From Drechslerella dactyloides (taxonomy: Eukaryota; Ascomycota; Orbiliomycetes; Orbiliales; Orbiliaceae): 64,000 nucleotides of DNA. How positions within the stretch are numbered: position 1 is the stretch's first letter; each line of letters starts with the position of its first letter. Location: assembly GCA_020064725.1 (NCBI GenBank), contig JAGTWJ010000007.1, positions 1,054,001 to 1,118,000 on the forward strand. The letters run 5' to 3'. A program made the translations under genes and the position numbers. The notes below the pieces were generated by a model that made no database searches, had not been told where the DNA came from, and saw only the letters and a program-made list of their open reading frames with translations. Below are positions 1-11,071 of this stretch, one piece after another.

Positions 1-584
1 CAAGACGCCTGAGGAAGCGGATGGATACAGCATTGCGACGTTCAACAACGTGCTCAAGTTTATGACGAAGGAGATCGATCCTGCGACTGGCGAGGCCGAG
101 GAGGCTGGCTACGAGGATGAGTATGAGGTTGAGGATTTGGAGTTGACGGGTGGTGATTATGTTGTGCCTGCGTTCTGCGGCAGTTGGCAGGTTGTTTGGG
201 AGCAACTTGGCACCGGGACTGAGCTCACGGAAGTGTACGGGCTGCCGAAGGAGACGGTCAAGGGTATCGAAGGTATGTTTTTTTTTATCCCTATAGTGCT
301 AATGCGATATCAGACCGTTATATGGATGCTAATGTTGTGATGAATGTATAGACGCCGTCAACCTCATCGTGTCGACGCTGTCCATGCAGCCGCTGGAGGG
401 TACGGACGTGCCGCTTTCCACGTCGACGCATGTGCTCAAGTTGTTTGGCAAGTCGATATCTGGTGGGAAGGTCATCGCGATGGTGCGGATGGCGTATTCG
501 ACGGCGAGCGGGGTTACCGTGCAGCTTACCGTGCGCAGCGAGGAAGCCGATGTTGGCAAGCTTGTTGCCAATGCGCTTTCTTAG
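1..584 (+). CDS. SEC21: Coatomer subunit gamma (gamma-COP), C-terminal part, 5' truncated
   Basis: Gamma-COP is a subunit of the COPI coat that drives Golgi-to-ER retrograde vesicle transport. Only the last 167 residues lie in the window, as join(<1..272, 352..584) with codons starting at base 2. The intron (273-351) has a GTATGT donor and a TATAG acceptor, and splicing joins ...VKGIE to DAVNLIVSTLSMQ in phase. The visible sequence matches the gamma-COP appendage: a beta-rich stretch with the motif YVVPAFCGSWQVVWEQLG, then the C-terminal platform with STSTHVLKLFGKSISGGKV and GVTVQLTVRSEE. The protein ends at the TAG at 582-584. The bulk of the gene (HEAT-repeat trunk) lies upstream of the window. 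The family assignment comes from these recognisable motifs; the gene symbol follows yeast usage. Confidence 0.9.
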
Positions 585-2376
585 GTGTGGCTCGTTTGGC
601 CTGTGGTCTACCTTACATGGATGACATGGGGGTGAGAGGTAATTTCTTATAGTGGATGTTTGCGATTCGATGCTGTATGTTTTGTGCGTGGGTTGTGGAT
701 AGTAAAAGAATCATATACCGATCTCGTGCAGTAGTACTAGTTGTGTAGCCTCGAATCCAGGCTTCAGCGACAGCTAGCTGGCGTGTAGCCTCGGTGCGCA
801 GTTGATAAAAATTTGTGACGCTTTAATCAAACACTAGGATATATCGATGATAGCCGCGGCCGCCGATGTCGTTGTAGGACTAGTATTCTGTGGCTCTACC
901 AGGAAATACAAGATGCATGGGAGACCAGTCAAATTCGTGCATGTTGATCGACCTAGTACCCCAGGAGAGACGCTCTTCTCCTTTGAAATGTGATATCTCA
1001 TGCGTTGACATGTTGGGATATTTCTAAGTGCGCATTTCCCGGTGTGGGCTGGCGATCTTTTATTTCCCCCAACGATTGGTCTTTATGCATGACTTCAGGA
1101 TGTTTCTGTCAGATACCAGAAATGATTCCATTAGGGACATTGGCTTGTCTGCAACCGCCACAGGCCTCTGCAGGTTGGCTGACCAGTACGGCACCAATTC
1201 AGTTTCGACGATTGACACCTCAAAGCCAGAAGTCTTAATTAAGTCCCGACATATCAATCGAGCTCAATCGTTGACCAGCGTTGAAGGTAAGTATTTAAGC
1301 CGAAGCGAATTCCGTTGACAAGCCTCGCAGAGTCGCGTTAGAGGGTTGATTGTGGTTGCAGCCCGGGCAGCTGCTCCGTTTTACCCGGCCGGAAAGTCTT
1401 GGTATCGCAGTCCCGCTATACGCCAGCAGCTGCACCCTGGTTATCTCCTGAATCCCGGCAAAATATGACATTCGCGGGATTGCTCCTGCACTCGCGCCTT
1501 CGATTTGCAGCGAACCGAAGTTGCTCGCTAGGACCGAGTCTAACTGACATTGCGGCGTTGTGTGAGGATTAGTTCATGAATTCATTCGCCAAGGTGTAGA
1601 TGTTGGCTCAAAGCCTTTGACCCAGAAGGGCTCTGGAGGTGTATGATACGTCTTGGAGTATGTATTTGATCTGTGGATTACATTAAATTCCCTACTTCTA
1701 TTGTGTGGATGCATTATACCAGAGTTCAGCCCTCACAGATATTTTTATGAATTGATACTGAGGATCAATCACCGAGAAGCTGTTTCCCCGGACTCTTGCT
1801 TACAAGAAGGTCGGCAGGGATACGCCCGTGTGAGCAAATATGCCGAACCCTGTCATGCAGGCACCATTCAAATTAGCTCGCTGGGTCTCCCAAACCGGAG
1901 CGATTGAATCCGCCCGACATGCAAAACACCACATTCTCCGGTCTGCCGTACACTTGTATCCCACCGAGCCAAGACTTGGTTTCGGCTTTCGACGTAACAG
2001 TAGAGCTAGCTGTGCAACGTGCGCCTAGACCGTAGGGCCGCTGCAGCAAGCCCGCGGCTAGCGTGGCCAAGGAGGCTCAGATCGTACTCGAATATAATAT
2101 GAACCAGGGAATTCGAAAGACCGTCGAGATTTCGACAAGGTGCATATATATATATATTTATGAGATCCCTACCATGTCGATCATCAGGGTTATTTGCCTG
2201 TATGGACGGAACCTGTCGGTGGGGAATTTAGCCCTATGAATACTTATATCCGGGTTCGCAGTATTTATATCAAGTCCCCATCCCACAGGAATTTAGTCTC
2301 TGCGGAGGTCGCGCTTTGGAAACCCGCCGAATTGCCCTGTCGAATCATTTTGACTTTTCTACGGCTCATCTTTGCC
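585..2376. other. Intergenic, probable mannanase upstream region
   Basis: No coding sequence is convincing here. The interval holds the 3' flank of gamma-COP and the 5' flank of the mannanase. A (TA)n tract at about 2144-2158 and T/A-rich patches near 2265 are possible core promoter elements for the mannanase, but no specific regulator site could be assigned. Confidence 0.5.
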
Positions 2377-3747
2377 ATGCTTGTTAAACAGGCCGTTCTT
2401 CTAGCAGCGGCGGCGGCCTCGCTGGCTGCTGCCAATCCGGTGCCGGCTCATACTCCTCCTGGGAAAAAGAGGGATTTTCCTTACGCCAATGGGAACAAGT
2501 TTGGACTGAACGGCTTGGACTTCTACTTTGCCGGATCCAACGCCTACTACCTTCCGTTCAGCAATGTGAGTATCTTGCATCGCAGTATTATTCTGAGTGT
2601 TCATCGTGCGGTTGTTGACTGGACAAACAGAACTATGCAGACAATCTAGCTGGACTCACGGCGGCCCGGAAAGTTGGCCTCAAGGTTATGAGAACATGGT
2701 GCTTCAATGATCGGAATGCAACCTTTGATGAGGCCGGTATGCCGAAGTACTATCCCGACTGGACCGGTACCTGGTTCACAGAGTGGAAAGATGGCGCGTA
2801 CACGATCAATTACGGGCCGGATGGGCTTCAGAAACTCGATAATGTAGTGAAGGCTGCCGAGGCTGCGAACGTGAAACTCGTCATGACACTCACGAACAAC
2901 TGGGCCGACTACGGTGGTATGGATGTGTATACCATAAACTTGGGCTACAAATATCACGATGACGCAAGTTACCGACCTCTCGTGATTTCTTCGGGGGGTT
3001 CAGATATGCTGACCAGTTTAACAGTTCTACGGTCAACGAAAAGTTATCGATGCGTTCAAGGCCTATGTCAAGGCCGTCGTGTCCCGGTATAAGGACTCCA
3101 CTGCCATTTTCTCCTGGCAGCTAGGCAACGAACCCCGCTGCGGTGCCGACGGTACTCGAAATCTTCCACGATCGCCGGACTGCTCCGTCGCGAAATTGCA
3201 CGCCTGGGTCGCTGAGATCTCCGCCTTCATCAAATCAATCGACCCAGACCACATGGTCTCCGTCGGCAGCGAGGGCGCTTTCAACCATCCTGGAGATCCG
3301 GACTGGGCCTACAACGGCGCCGACGGCGTCGATTTTGAGGGCGAGACTGCCATCTCCACTGTCGATTATGGCACCTTCCATCTATACCCTGACTGGTGGA
3401 GCAAGACACCAGAATGGGGTGTCCAGTGGATCAAAGACCACGCTGCCGTCGGCCGGGCATTGAACAAACCTGTCGTGTTTGAAGAATACGGTTGGTTAAC
3501 GCCTGATAAGCGGCTGGAGTATCTCGGTCAGGTGTCGAACTACACCCGACTTGAGGTTATCAAATCGTGGCAGGAAACCTCTATCGCCGAGCGGGTTGCT
3601 GGAGATCAGTACTGGCAGTTCGGGTGGTATGGGTGGAGTTACGGACCTAATCATAATGATGGGTTCACTATCTTCTTGAACGATACTGAGGCTGGTGAGA
3701 TAGTTAACAAGCATGCCAGGCATGTTAGTGCGCTTAACCACAAATAA
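2377..3747 (+). CDS. Secreted endo-1,4-beta-mannanase, GH5 family (subfamily 7 type)
   Basis: The enzyme hydrolyses internal beta-1,4-mannosidic bonds of mannan and galactomannan outside the cell. The model is join(2377..2565, 2631..2963, 3025..3747), 414 aa. Residues 1 to about 19 form a signal peptide (MLVKQAVLLAAAAASLAAA), and a Lys-Arg pair near residue 31 is a likely Kex2 site. GH5_7 hallmarks follow: GSNAYYLPF, KVMRTWCFND, TNNWADYGGMDVY, acid/base Glu in SWQLGNEPRCG (E210) and the nucleophile region VVFEEYGW (E327/E328). The ATG at 2377 is chosen because it begins the signal peptide. Intron 1 (2566-2630) is GT-AG. Intron 2 (2964-3024) begins GCAAGT and ends AACAG, a GC-AG intron; splicing there restores the family sequence KYHDD-FYGQRKVIDAF in phase. 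No carbohydrate-binding module is present. An independent cell wall gene, not part of a visible cluster. Confidence 0.93.
2964..3024 (+). other. GC-AG intron in the mannanase gene
   Basis: The donor is GAC|GCAAGT and the acceptor TTTAACAG, with a GCTGAC branch-point match at about 3008. The 61-nt intron is not a multiple of three, so retention would shift frame before both catalytic glutamates. No GT donor nearby gives the conserved KYHDD-FY junction. Confidence 0.85.
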
Positions 3748-4282
3748 GCGGATGACATTATACACTTTCTGCTGCGCGCATGCGGATATTCGAGGACTCG
3801 TATGTGGACAATGTATATATCGATACCAGACAATTTGTGGCTATGAGGGAATGATTCGAGATGTACAATAAATGTGTTTTTCTGTAACAATACTGAATTT
3901 AGGGCTATAGAGTTCGAAGTAAAACGAATACTTGAGGTCTAGCAGAACGGCCGTAATGCTATATTTGCACGAGAAGATCGAGAACACGCTGAGGGATATC
4001 GGTGAATTAAAGGAACGCAGACAAAATTTCTGAACATTAAACCGTATACGCGTAGGCACATAAGCATCGCATCGTACCTGTATCATGCAATGAGAGCTAT
4101 CCTTTATGTAAAGAAGAAAGGATCCACCATAACAAAGAAGAATTGAACCCGGGAGCACATGAGCCACTGACCAACGCGGTAGAACTCCGGACCTCCACAC
4201 CCCATTCTAAACGCCCGCCTCGCTATGCAACATCGCCCTTGAGATGTAAACAAGAATGAAGCCACTTTCCAGGATAAAGACA
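3748..4282. other. Intergenic, tail-to-tail interval
   Basis: This lies between the mannanase 3' end and the F-box gene 3' end. It is moderately AT-rich with no gene. On the minus strand, 4141-4175 holds a short tRNA-like motif (see the repeat entry). Confidence 0.5.
4141..4175 (-). repeat. tRNA-derived-like motif, copy 1
   Basis: Read on the minus strand this contains TCAGTGG (A-box-like) followed about 12 nt later by CTCCCGGGTTCAATT (B-box-like). A related copy lies at 13299-13330 on the plus strand. The spacing is too short for a real tRNA, so this may be a remnant of a tRNA-derived element or coincidence. Confidence 0.25.
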
Positions 4283-5341
4283 TTAATTTTTGAAATCGTT
4301 CTCCCACGCTCCAGTCACCTTCTGTGCATATAAGCAAAGCCAATCGCCTCCGTCACGCCACTCCCACTGCCCACACAACCCGACATACCCTCTCCTCCAC
4401 CATCTGTTCGTCTCTAGCAGGAATTTCCATGAGTGCCAGCTCTTATAGTCTTTGATGATCCGGTCCTCGTTTGTCTGCCGATAGTACTTATCCATGGCAG
4501 CTAAGACGTCTCGGATCCTGATGTTTCTGTCGCAGCATCTCGTTGTGAATACGCTGATGGTGTCGTCGATAGCTGGCTCTAGCCCGTCGGTGCGGAGGTC
4601 TGAGACGCGGACGAGGAGGTGCGTGGCGGGCGGATAGCAGAACGGTTGGTCGAGAACTGGTTCGCCGGCGGGCGTGTAGAGATCCTCCGCTTGTCTGACT
4701 GAGAAGCCTAGCTCACAATCAAGCTGGGCGAAGAGGGGATTGATGATATGTGGACCGAGTATTGTGTCGCCGGTCGGTGACCGGAATTCCAGTGGGACAA
4801 GCCAGTCTGTGACGATGGAGCGCCAAGTTGGGGAGACGGATGCGAGCCGAACCTGTTCGCGCCAGGAAAGGTTCTGGAGGATCTGAATATGTAGCTCGAG
4901 TGGGAGACAGGGTACGTTGGGATCCATTGGAAGGCTTTCTGTTGGCTGTGCCATTGTCGCGGCGGGAGCTAGTTTTTCTTTCTCGAGAGCGGCGGCTTGC
5001 TCGTTGTTTTCAGACATAAGGTGCTTGATCTTTTCAGGGAAAGAGACGAGGTTGGAGTTTCGGCTGATCTGTGAGGAGGATGAAGAGGATGGAGTTGAAG
5101 AAGAAGAAGAAGAAGCCATGTTGGGTTGGGTCTTCCACTCCGAGAAGTACTTATAGATTCTGCGCAGGCCTGACTCGTATTTATGATTATGCGCACCCTT
5201 CTCAGAATTCGCATTGGAGCCTCGAGCTTGCGACGAGGCTGGACCCTGCATGCGAGCACGCGAGGCGTGGTACTTCCGCTGGATTTGATGCTCCATGTCG
5301 CCTGCGAGCCTGTCAAGGAGCAGCGCCCTCGTTACCGCCAT
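4283..5341 (-). CDS. F-box domain protein
   Basis: Probable substrate adaptor of an SCF (Skp1-Cul1-F-box) ubiquitin ligase. The single-exon frame gives 352 aa from the ATG at 5341, or 278 aa from a downstream ATG at 5119. The F-box reads CLPLELHIQILQNLSWREQ... with the WRSIV ending, at about residues 142-180 of the long form. It is preceded by a Ser-rich, low-complexity stretch (ASSSSSSTPSSSSSSQ) and a charged segment. The C-terminal part is rich in Trp and aromatic residues (ETNRWWRRGYVGLCGQWEWR) with no repeat type I recognise, so the substrate is unknown. The 5119 start has a TATAAG sequence about 40 nt upstream and a good ATG context (CAACATGG); the 5341 start also has good context. Start choice is open. 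Confidence 0.75.
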   Translation of the reverse strand: MAVTRALLLDRLAGDMEHQIQRKYHASRARMQGPASSQARGSNANSEKGAHNHKYESGLRRIYKYFSEWKTQPNMASSSSSSTPSSSSSSQISRNSNLVSFPEKIKHLMSENNEQAAALEKEKLAPAATMAQPTESLPMDPNVPCLPLELHIQILQNLSWREQVRLASVSPTWRSIVTDWLVPLEFRSPTGDTILGPHIINPLFAQLDCELGFSVRQAEDLYTPAGEPVLDQPFCYPPATHLLVRVSDLRTDGLEPAIDDTISVFTTRCCDRNIRIRDVLAAMDKYYRQTNEDRIIKDYKSWHSWKFLLETNRWWRRGYVGLCGQWEWRDGGDWLCLYAQKVTGAWENDFKN

Positions 5342-6756
5342 TTCTGCCGAGAAAATGCACCGTTTATGCCACCCGCTACCAGGCGGCGAATCCGAGTGCG
5401 ATTAGATTATATCAAAAGTTGGTATTATATGATATAAATCTCGAGGGGCGACGTATTTACGGACGACCGCTGCTACTGGATAAAACTCGAGACTCTCGCC
5501 GTCAAGTTTCAGCAAACGCGCGTCGCTAAGCTGCTGACCTGTAAAGTATCTCTGCGCCGCAAAGATACCGGATGGAGATATTAATTTTCGGACCCGAGAG
5601 AGAAAAAAATCATCGAAACGTAAAGCCGTAGAAGCGGGTATATATAAAAATACCCTTTAGATGAGACACACAGCCTAGCGAAGACAGTAGCCTCACCCTG
5701 ACCGTCGAATCCAGGCGATCCGGCCAGCTGCAGCCGGCAACCGCGATCTCATGAACACCACAGCATCGGTTTGTGTTGCGTGTGTCGTTGGCAGGTGTTT
5801 TTGCCCGAGCCACCTGACGTCGACAAACCAGATGACCTCAGTTTTCACCGTAACGTTTAACGTTTACATGGTACGATAATCAAAGTGCTCTGACTCGATA
5901 GACGGCGATTTCGCCATCCTGAGGACCCTTGATTGCCCTAATCTTTCGAAATTCAAGGCATGCACGAGGCACGTGGCACGGCTATCTGTGCCACGCGGGG
6001 CGGTGTTGGCACTGTTGGAAATCTATATTAGGTGTCTAATTACAGCCGAGCCGCTTGCGTTCGAATTCCTATCCAGCGCAGCGGCTCCGCATGGGTGCAC
6101 TGCACAACATCCCTATTGCACGAATACACAATTATAAAGGTGAGGTAATTAAAACCTGGAGAGTGAGAGAAGGGAGGCGAGAGAGACTGAGAGAGCTTGT
6201 AGATCGTAAAGTGGATGGACTCTGTGAGTGATGTCACATTCCTTCTAGCAAGGTAGGTCGAGTCTTACTTCGACGAGCCGGCGTCTAGCCTCATAACGCG
6301 AGAGCCCAGGCCCCTTTTCGAGCTGGAACGTCGAATCGGTGTCAATATTTTTCGACTATCGTTGTTATTTTGGCTCCGATGAGCCGGCTGCCGCGTCGCT
6401 TTTCCGGGGGACATATACTCGTAAAGTAGCTTAGACTTACCGCGAAGTATACTCGTCCGGCGAGAGGCAATCCCGAACTCAGAGTCCCAGACGCATCGCC
6501 ACATCAGCAGACAAAGATAGGCATCTGGGTATCAAGTATGAGATTTGAAATCGAAAGTTTGATCTATCTCTTGAAGCTAAAACCTTAACCGAGTTATAAT
6601 CATTCTAATAATACACTGAGATTTCAGAACAATAAGAACACGCATCTGGGTCCCAATATAAATTGCGTTACAGATTGTCAAATTGAAAACTGAAGAACAA
6701 GAGTCAAATGTAATATACACCGCCGCTTGGTATGCCTCAAACGTTGTCTCGGGCAG
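5342..6756. other. Intergenic, no gene seen
   Basis: The interval carries the F-box gene upstream region and the 3' flank of the secreted-protein gene. No reading frame with coding character, RNA gene or clear repeat was seen. Confidence 0.45.
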
Positions 6757-7570
6757 CTAATGAGTTATCGTTGTCGAGGTGACCTCCGGTGCCAAATTAT
6801 TCGTCACATCGCAGGTTCCTTGCACCACCTGTCCGTTGACTGATACAGGCTTCACAGGCTGGATTACAAATTGCACTCCTGGTTCCTTATCCTTATACAG
6901 AATACCCCAGTGTCGGTCTGACGATAGACTCTTCGACTGCTTCGTCAACTTGGCGTTCGTGCAGCACGAGAAGGTCTGCTTATTGTCCTTAACCCACTGC
7001 CTAGAGAAAGTCGCCGGGTCATCCTCTGTAGACTCCCACGGCTTTTCCGGCGAAAATATATCTCGGAATTGAGTTAAGACTTCATGCAGTTGGATACCAC
7101 TGATGGCGAATGGTGGACTGTTCTGATGTATATTACAGACGCTAAGGGAAGCGTGTTCGCCGAGGCAATAGATCTGCTGACAGCCTCCAGTGGCATTACC
7201 GGGGACGGCAAATCCTGCCTCGGTCATTTCCATGGTCCAGTTGCGGGTTAGAAAAGTTGAGAGTTCGCCGACGTCAACGCCGTTATTGGTGGCGCCGTCC
7301 TGGTAGAAGCAACTGAATGTAGAGACACGAAGGTCGTCACCGGAGCCACTTTCGCGGAGGAGATTGCATTGATTCGCTTGATCCGGGGACTTTTGGTTCG
7401 CTGTAGTTAGCAGCCAACTTGAGACTATGGTTGTTGAAATGCAAGATACAGAGAAGTTGAAAAAAATTACATACCAGATCGGGGAACTTCATAGGGTTAT
7501 CGTAGGGGCGCGCTGCTACCTGCAAGCTCACCGCCAGCAGAACGGCTGCGATAGAGAGACGGTAGGCCAT
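6757..7570 (-). CDS. Secreted cysteine-rich protein, unknown function
   Basis: The model is complement(join(6757..7389, 7475..7570)), 242 aa. Exon 1 encodes a signal peptide (MAYRLSIAAVLLAVSLQVAA) and the start of the mature protein. The intron (7390-7474) has a GTATGT donor and branch point TGCTAAC. The first AG after the branch is only about 6 nt away and gives a broken frame; the next AG (CAAAAG, exon from 7389) keeps the frame open through SPDQANQCNLLRESGSGDD. The mature protein has eight cysteines, including one adjacent pair in FSCCTN, and potential N-glycosylation sites (NWT, NAT). No transmembrane segment or enzymatic motif is visible and I do not recognise the family. An extracellular or effector-like role is inference from secretion and cysteine content only. 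Confidence 0.72.
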
Positions 7571-9427
7571 CGTGTGGGGTACACGGGGTGTATGCTGGAC
7601 TATAAATCTTTCCTAGGATTCTTAAACTTGAATCAGTACAATACTCGTAAATCAGTTCAACTGCGACCCGATGGTACACTGACGAATATGCAATTAGGTG
7701 GCTCTAAATATAAATAAGGTCTGCAACTTCGGAGTATCCTGCGATCTTGGGAAATTGGAGAAGGGTCAACGACCGGTAAGCGTTAGGATTTGCACTGGTA
7801 TCGAGATATTGAAATGCTCAAAGAAGAATATGTTCTGAATTATATGATATATTTATATGTATAGCGCTATTTGGAAACTAGATTCACGGTGAGTCGGGGT
7901 CGTGGCTTTCAACTTATTTCTGTATTCTCGGCAGCTGATTTACCCGGTATTTATACTTGATAGGAGCTAACGATCCGAGCCTCTATAGATCCGATGTTCT
8001 CTTAATTGCTTGGACTACAACCTGATTTCGTATCTAAAACGCTAGCATAGCCACCTATGCATACTGAAGTGCTATGGCACAGGCATCTAAACTATAAACC
8101 ACGACACCGGGTTTCCATCGACAATGTCATGTCTAACTACTATAAGCGTACATATATTTGATTCTCTTCCATTAGCCTTGTCAACGTTTGTTTGGGTACT
8201 TATACCAGTTGTTATGCCTGAAGTATTGATATCTTTTATTCACTGCATGAATTCGAAGCATCCAACAGTAACGGCGAAGGTAGCTTCCTGCGCCCAAATT
8301 TGGCCCCATCAGTTTCAATTCCGTTGGATGTTTCGAGCCAAAATCAGAATATAATATATTCCAACCAAAATAGAATTTCAATACAGATCTAGCTAAGATA
8401 GGGTCGTGTAAGCCACAAACAAGCTGTTTTGGGTGTTTTCGCAAAAGAACACAATTGGGACTGGTCAGCAACAGAGTACATATACATAAGTGAGCTTTGG
8501 TGTTGCTGTCAACGGTCCTTCCGCAACGTTTTCTTGTAGTTGTTTGTGGCGTAGACGTAGACATTATTGGGGTACGTAGCCACATCCAGAAATAAGCGCG
8601 ATAGAATATATATTTGGTGCAATACCTGCAAAAAAAAGGGGGGGTAAAGAACGCGTACTTGCATGAAAAGCACGCCTCAAATCTCTGTTACCAGTTATAC
8701 AAAATTCCTTTCATGAATCACTGCGCTTTCCCTCCCAAAGTCTGCAGATTTGCCACTGATGCAGTTTCGATCGTAAAGACGAATTGCTGGGCGCCTATGT
8801 ATTTATAGTGCCTACCCAAATCTTGCCCAACGTGCACCTACTGACTACTGGCTTCTGATAATGCCAAGAGCTGGGCTGGCACTGGCAACGAATTTCATCC
8901 GGCTTCGCCCACAGGAGCGTGCTATATATGCTTCAGATGCACCAGAGAAATTGCCCGGCGAAGAGGCCACGTGCTCCCATGAGATAAATCGTCCTTGGCG
9001 TGCGATAAGTGCGATGTCACAATATATGTGTAGGCCTTGCTTAGCAGGAACCATCGATACTTGAAGATTCACCGTAAACATAATATGCAGACCAATTGTT
9101 CTGTGAGACTACCGATAGCCTGCCAGTTTCACATTGACTCCTTCCCAAATTTCTCTACGTACCTTGAGCATTTGTAACACAATTATTAATTCGTATTGTC
9201 GTTGATGAACAATTTGACGCTGACTGCGCTGTCGGAGAATACCGAATGCAACGTCCAAAATAACGATATGAATTTCAACACCATAAAAGGAAATTACACA
9301 GCCAATCAGAACCCCTGCAAAGGCAGCGATGCCTGTGCTTGAGGCCAACTAGCTCGCGATTCGAATTGTTCCCCAGAAACAAACTTGCCCGTTATCTGTC
9401 GCCGACTTCAAATATCCTCTTGTCACG

Positions 9428-9690
9428 CTAGTACTTCCAAAGCTGCACGAGTCGGGCGATGAGGTAGGTGTGACGGCCGCCAAGCTTGCACTCTAGGCCA
9501 CCGTCGATATCCGGGTGGCTTTCCAAGCGGCTGGTCGAGAAGTACGAAGTTGGAGGCCAATAATAGCCGAAACTATTGGTGTGCAATGGGCGTTATACCA
9601 TAGCTCGTTTGAAATGGACGTCATGTCTACAGCTGTCTTCCATGGATCAATGTGACCGATGGGGCCTCGGGAATTCGATTTATTCGCAAG
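9428..9690 (-). pseudogene. Frameshifted gene relic, family not recognised
   Basis: Two adjacent minus-strand frames both look coding. The upstream frame from 9690 reads ...GPIGHIDPWKTAVDMTSI then NELWYNAHCTP. The downstream frame reads FGYYWPPTSYFSTSRLESH then PDIDGGLECKLGGRHTYLIA and stops at the TAG at 9428-9430. They are offset by one frame, with the switch between about 9560 and 9600. No intron of realistic length reconciles them in phase. No start codon or full-length frame is visible upstream, where the sequence becomes AT-rich. I do not recognise the protein. A frameshifted, truncated gene is the simplest reading; a sequencing indel or an unusual intron is possible. Confidence 0.4.
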
Positions 9691-10559
9691 TTAACAAGAA
9701 TATTAATAAATTGTATAAATACTTATACGCTTAACATTAATATCTAAGCAATGGACAATTGGTAGAGGTCACTGATTGGGCAGACGGGACTCAGCTAATT
9801 GTCAGAACAATAGTTCTGCTGATTATGCCCGAACTTTGCTTCACCAGTCGATAGCAATCGACCGATCCCGGAGCTGGGCATAACCATTGTATCTGAGTCT
9901 AGCGATTAAGAATCTCAATATAATGCATGCTATTTTATGATCGGTCATGTCGTTTGAAAGACAATAGTGTGTCAATGGAAAAATCGGCTAGAGTAGCCCA
10001 AATATCAAGTAGCTCTACTGGCTTGGTCGACTGCATGCCAGACGCCACAGCATGACTTCAGTTATGTCAATTCCCGTCTCTATGCGAAGAAAACTAGACA
10101 AGAGCTCGAGCTCGCACTGAATATTGGTCAGGCATACGCGCTAGAAGGTTCCAGGGAAGTTTAGAGCAGGCTCTGACATGACAAGCCTGTTCAACGTTAC
10201 ATCCGGTCGAATTCGCAACTTTTGCAGCCCTAAGCGCAAGCTCCTGGGCTCAGCATAAGTTAATCGTATGGAAAAATGGAAGGTCTGTAAGGGGACAATG
10301 GGAAAACTCGGACACTTGAAATTCCCATTTTTGAAGGGGAGGTTTCCCGATGGAAGACCCCGCTTTATAGATCGAAGATTAATAACAGGGAAATAGGCTA
10401 GCCTACTTTGCTTCCCCGCATGAACTAGAGAGCTTAGTTTCCTGCTTGGCGGCAGCTTACAGCCCCAACTCAGCGCGGGTGAGCGGGAAGTGGAACGGCA
10501 AAGCTTCTTAGAGTAGCTTTTACTATGGCGGGTTTTTGAGACCCCTGGCTGCCAAATCC

Positions 10560-10880
10560 AATTACCTAAAATGCAATAATTATATTTTAGTTAATATGAA
10601 TATATATACTAGAAATCTGTGCTGCAGCACTTAAACCTGACTGCCCTTAAGATGTCTCTGGTGTCCTGCTACGTAGATATAGAATCCATATTAATATTTT
10701 GTGTTTTTTTTTGTACTAGTTTTTTAGTTTTTATAATAATTATTTTTGTATATTAATATTAGCAAATATTAAATAAGTATTTTGTTGATATATATCTATT
10801 TTATTTGCCAGTGATTATAATTTATACTTTGATTAATAGTAGTATAATTAGTTTAGTTACTATTTGAGGCTGTGAATGTG
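10560..10880. repeat. AT-rich island, possible RIP-like eroded repeat
   Basis: A sharp compositional change to long A/T runs and TpA-rich sequence, bounded by ordinary sequence. Such islands in Pezizomycotina are commonly relics of repeats hit by repeat-induced point mutation. No terminal repeats or coding remnants are visible, so this is inference from composition. Confidence 0.4.
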
Positions 10881-11071
10881 CCACAAGGCTAATTTTACCT
10901 AAGTAATACTGGCGTCTTCTTGTTGGTATGATTTATTCGGATGCTTCAAGTTTTAATTTCGGGCTAGTGCACGTTACGGAGCGTCTGAAGCTCTGCGGCA
11001 GACGTTTATGCTCGTATGTTACGTTTTCGATTGGTTCTATAATAGCCATAGATATCTCGTTCGCGGCCTAC

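Larger units (their letters stand above)
7571..11071. other. Gene-poor interval with gene relics and an AT-rich island
   Basis: No intact gene is visible. On the minus strand, 9428-9690 and 9935-10057 carry coding-like but broken pieces. Bases 10560-10880 form an AT-rich, TA-rich island with homopolymer T runs, resembling an old repeat eroded by C-to-T mutation. The rest is unremarkable. Confidence 0.5.
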
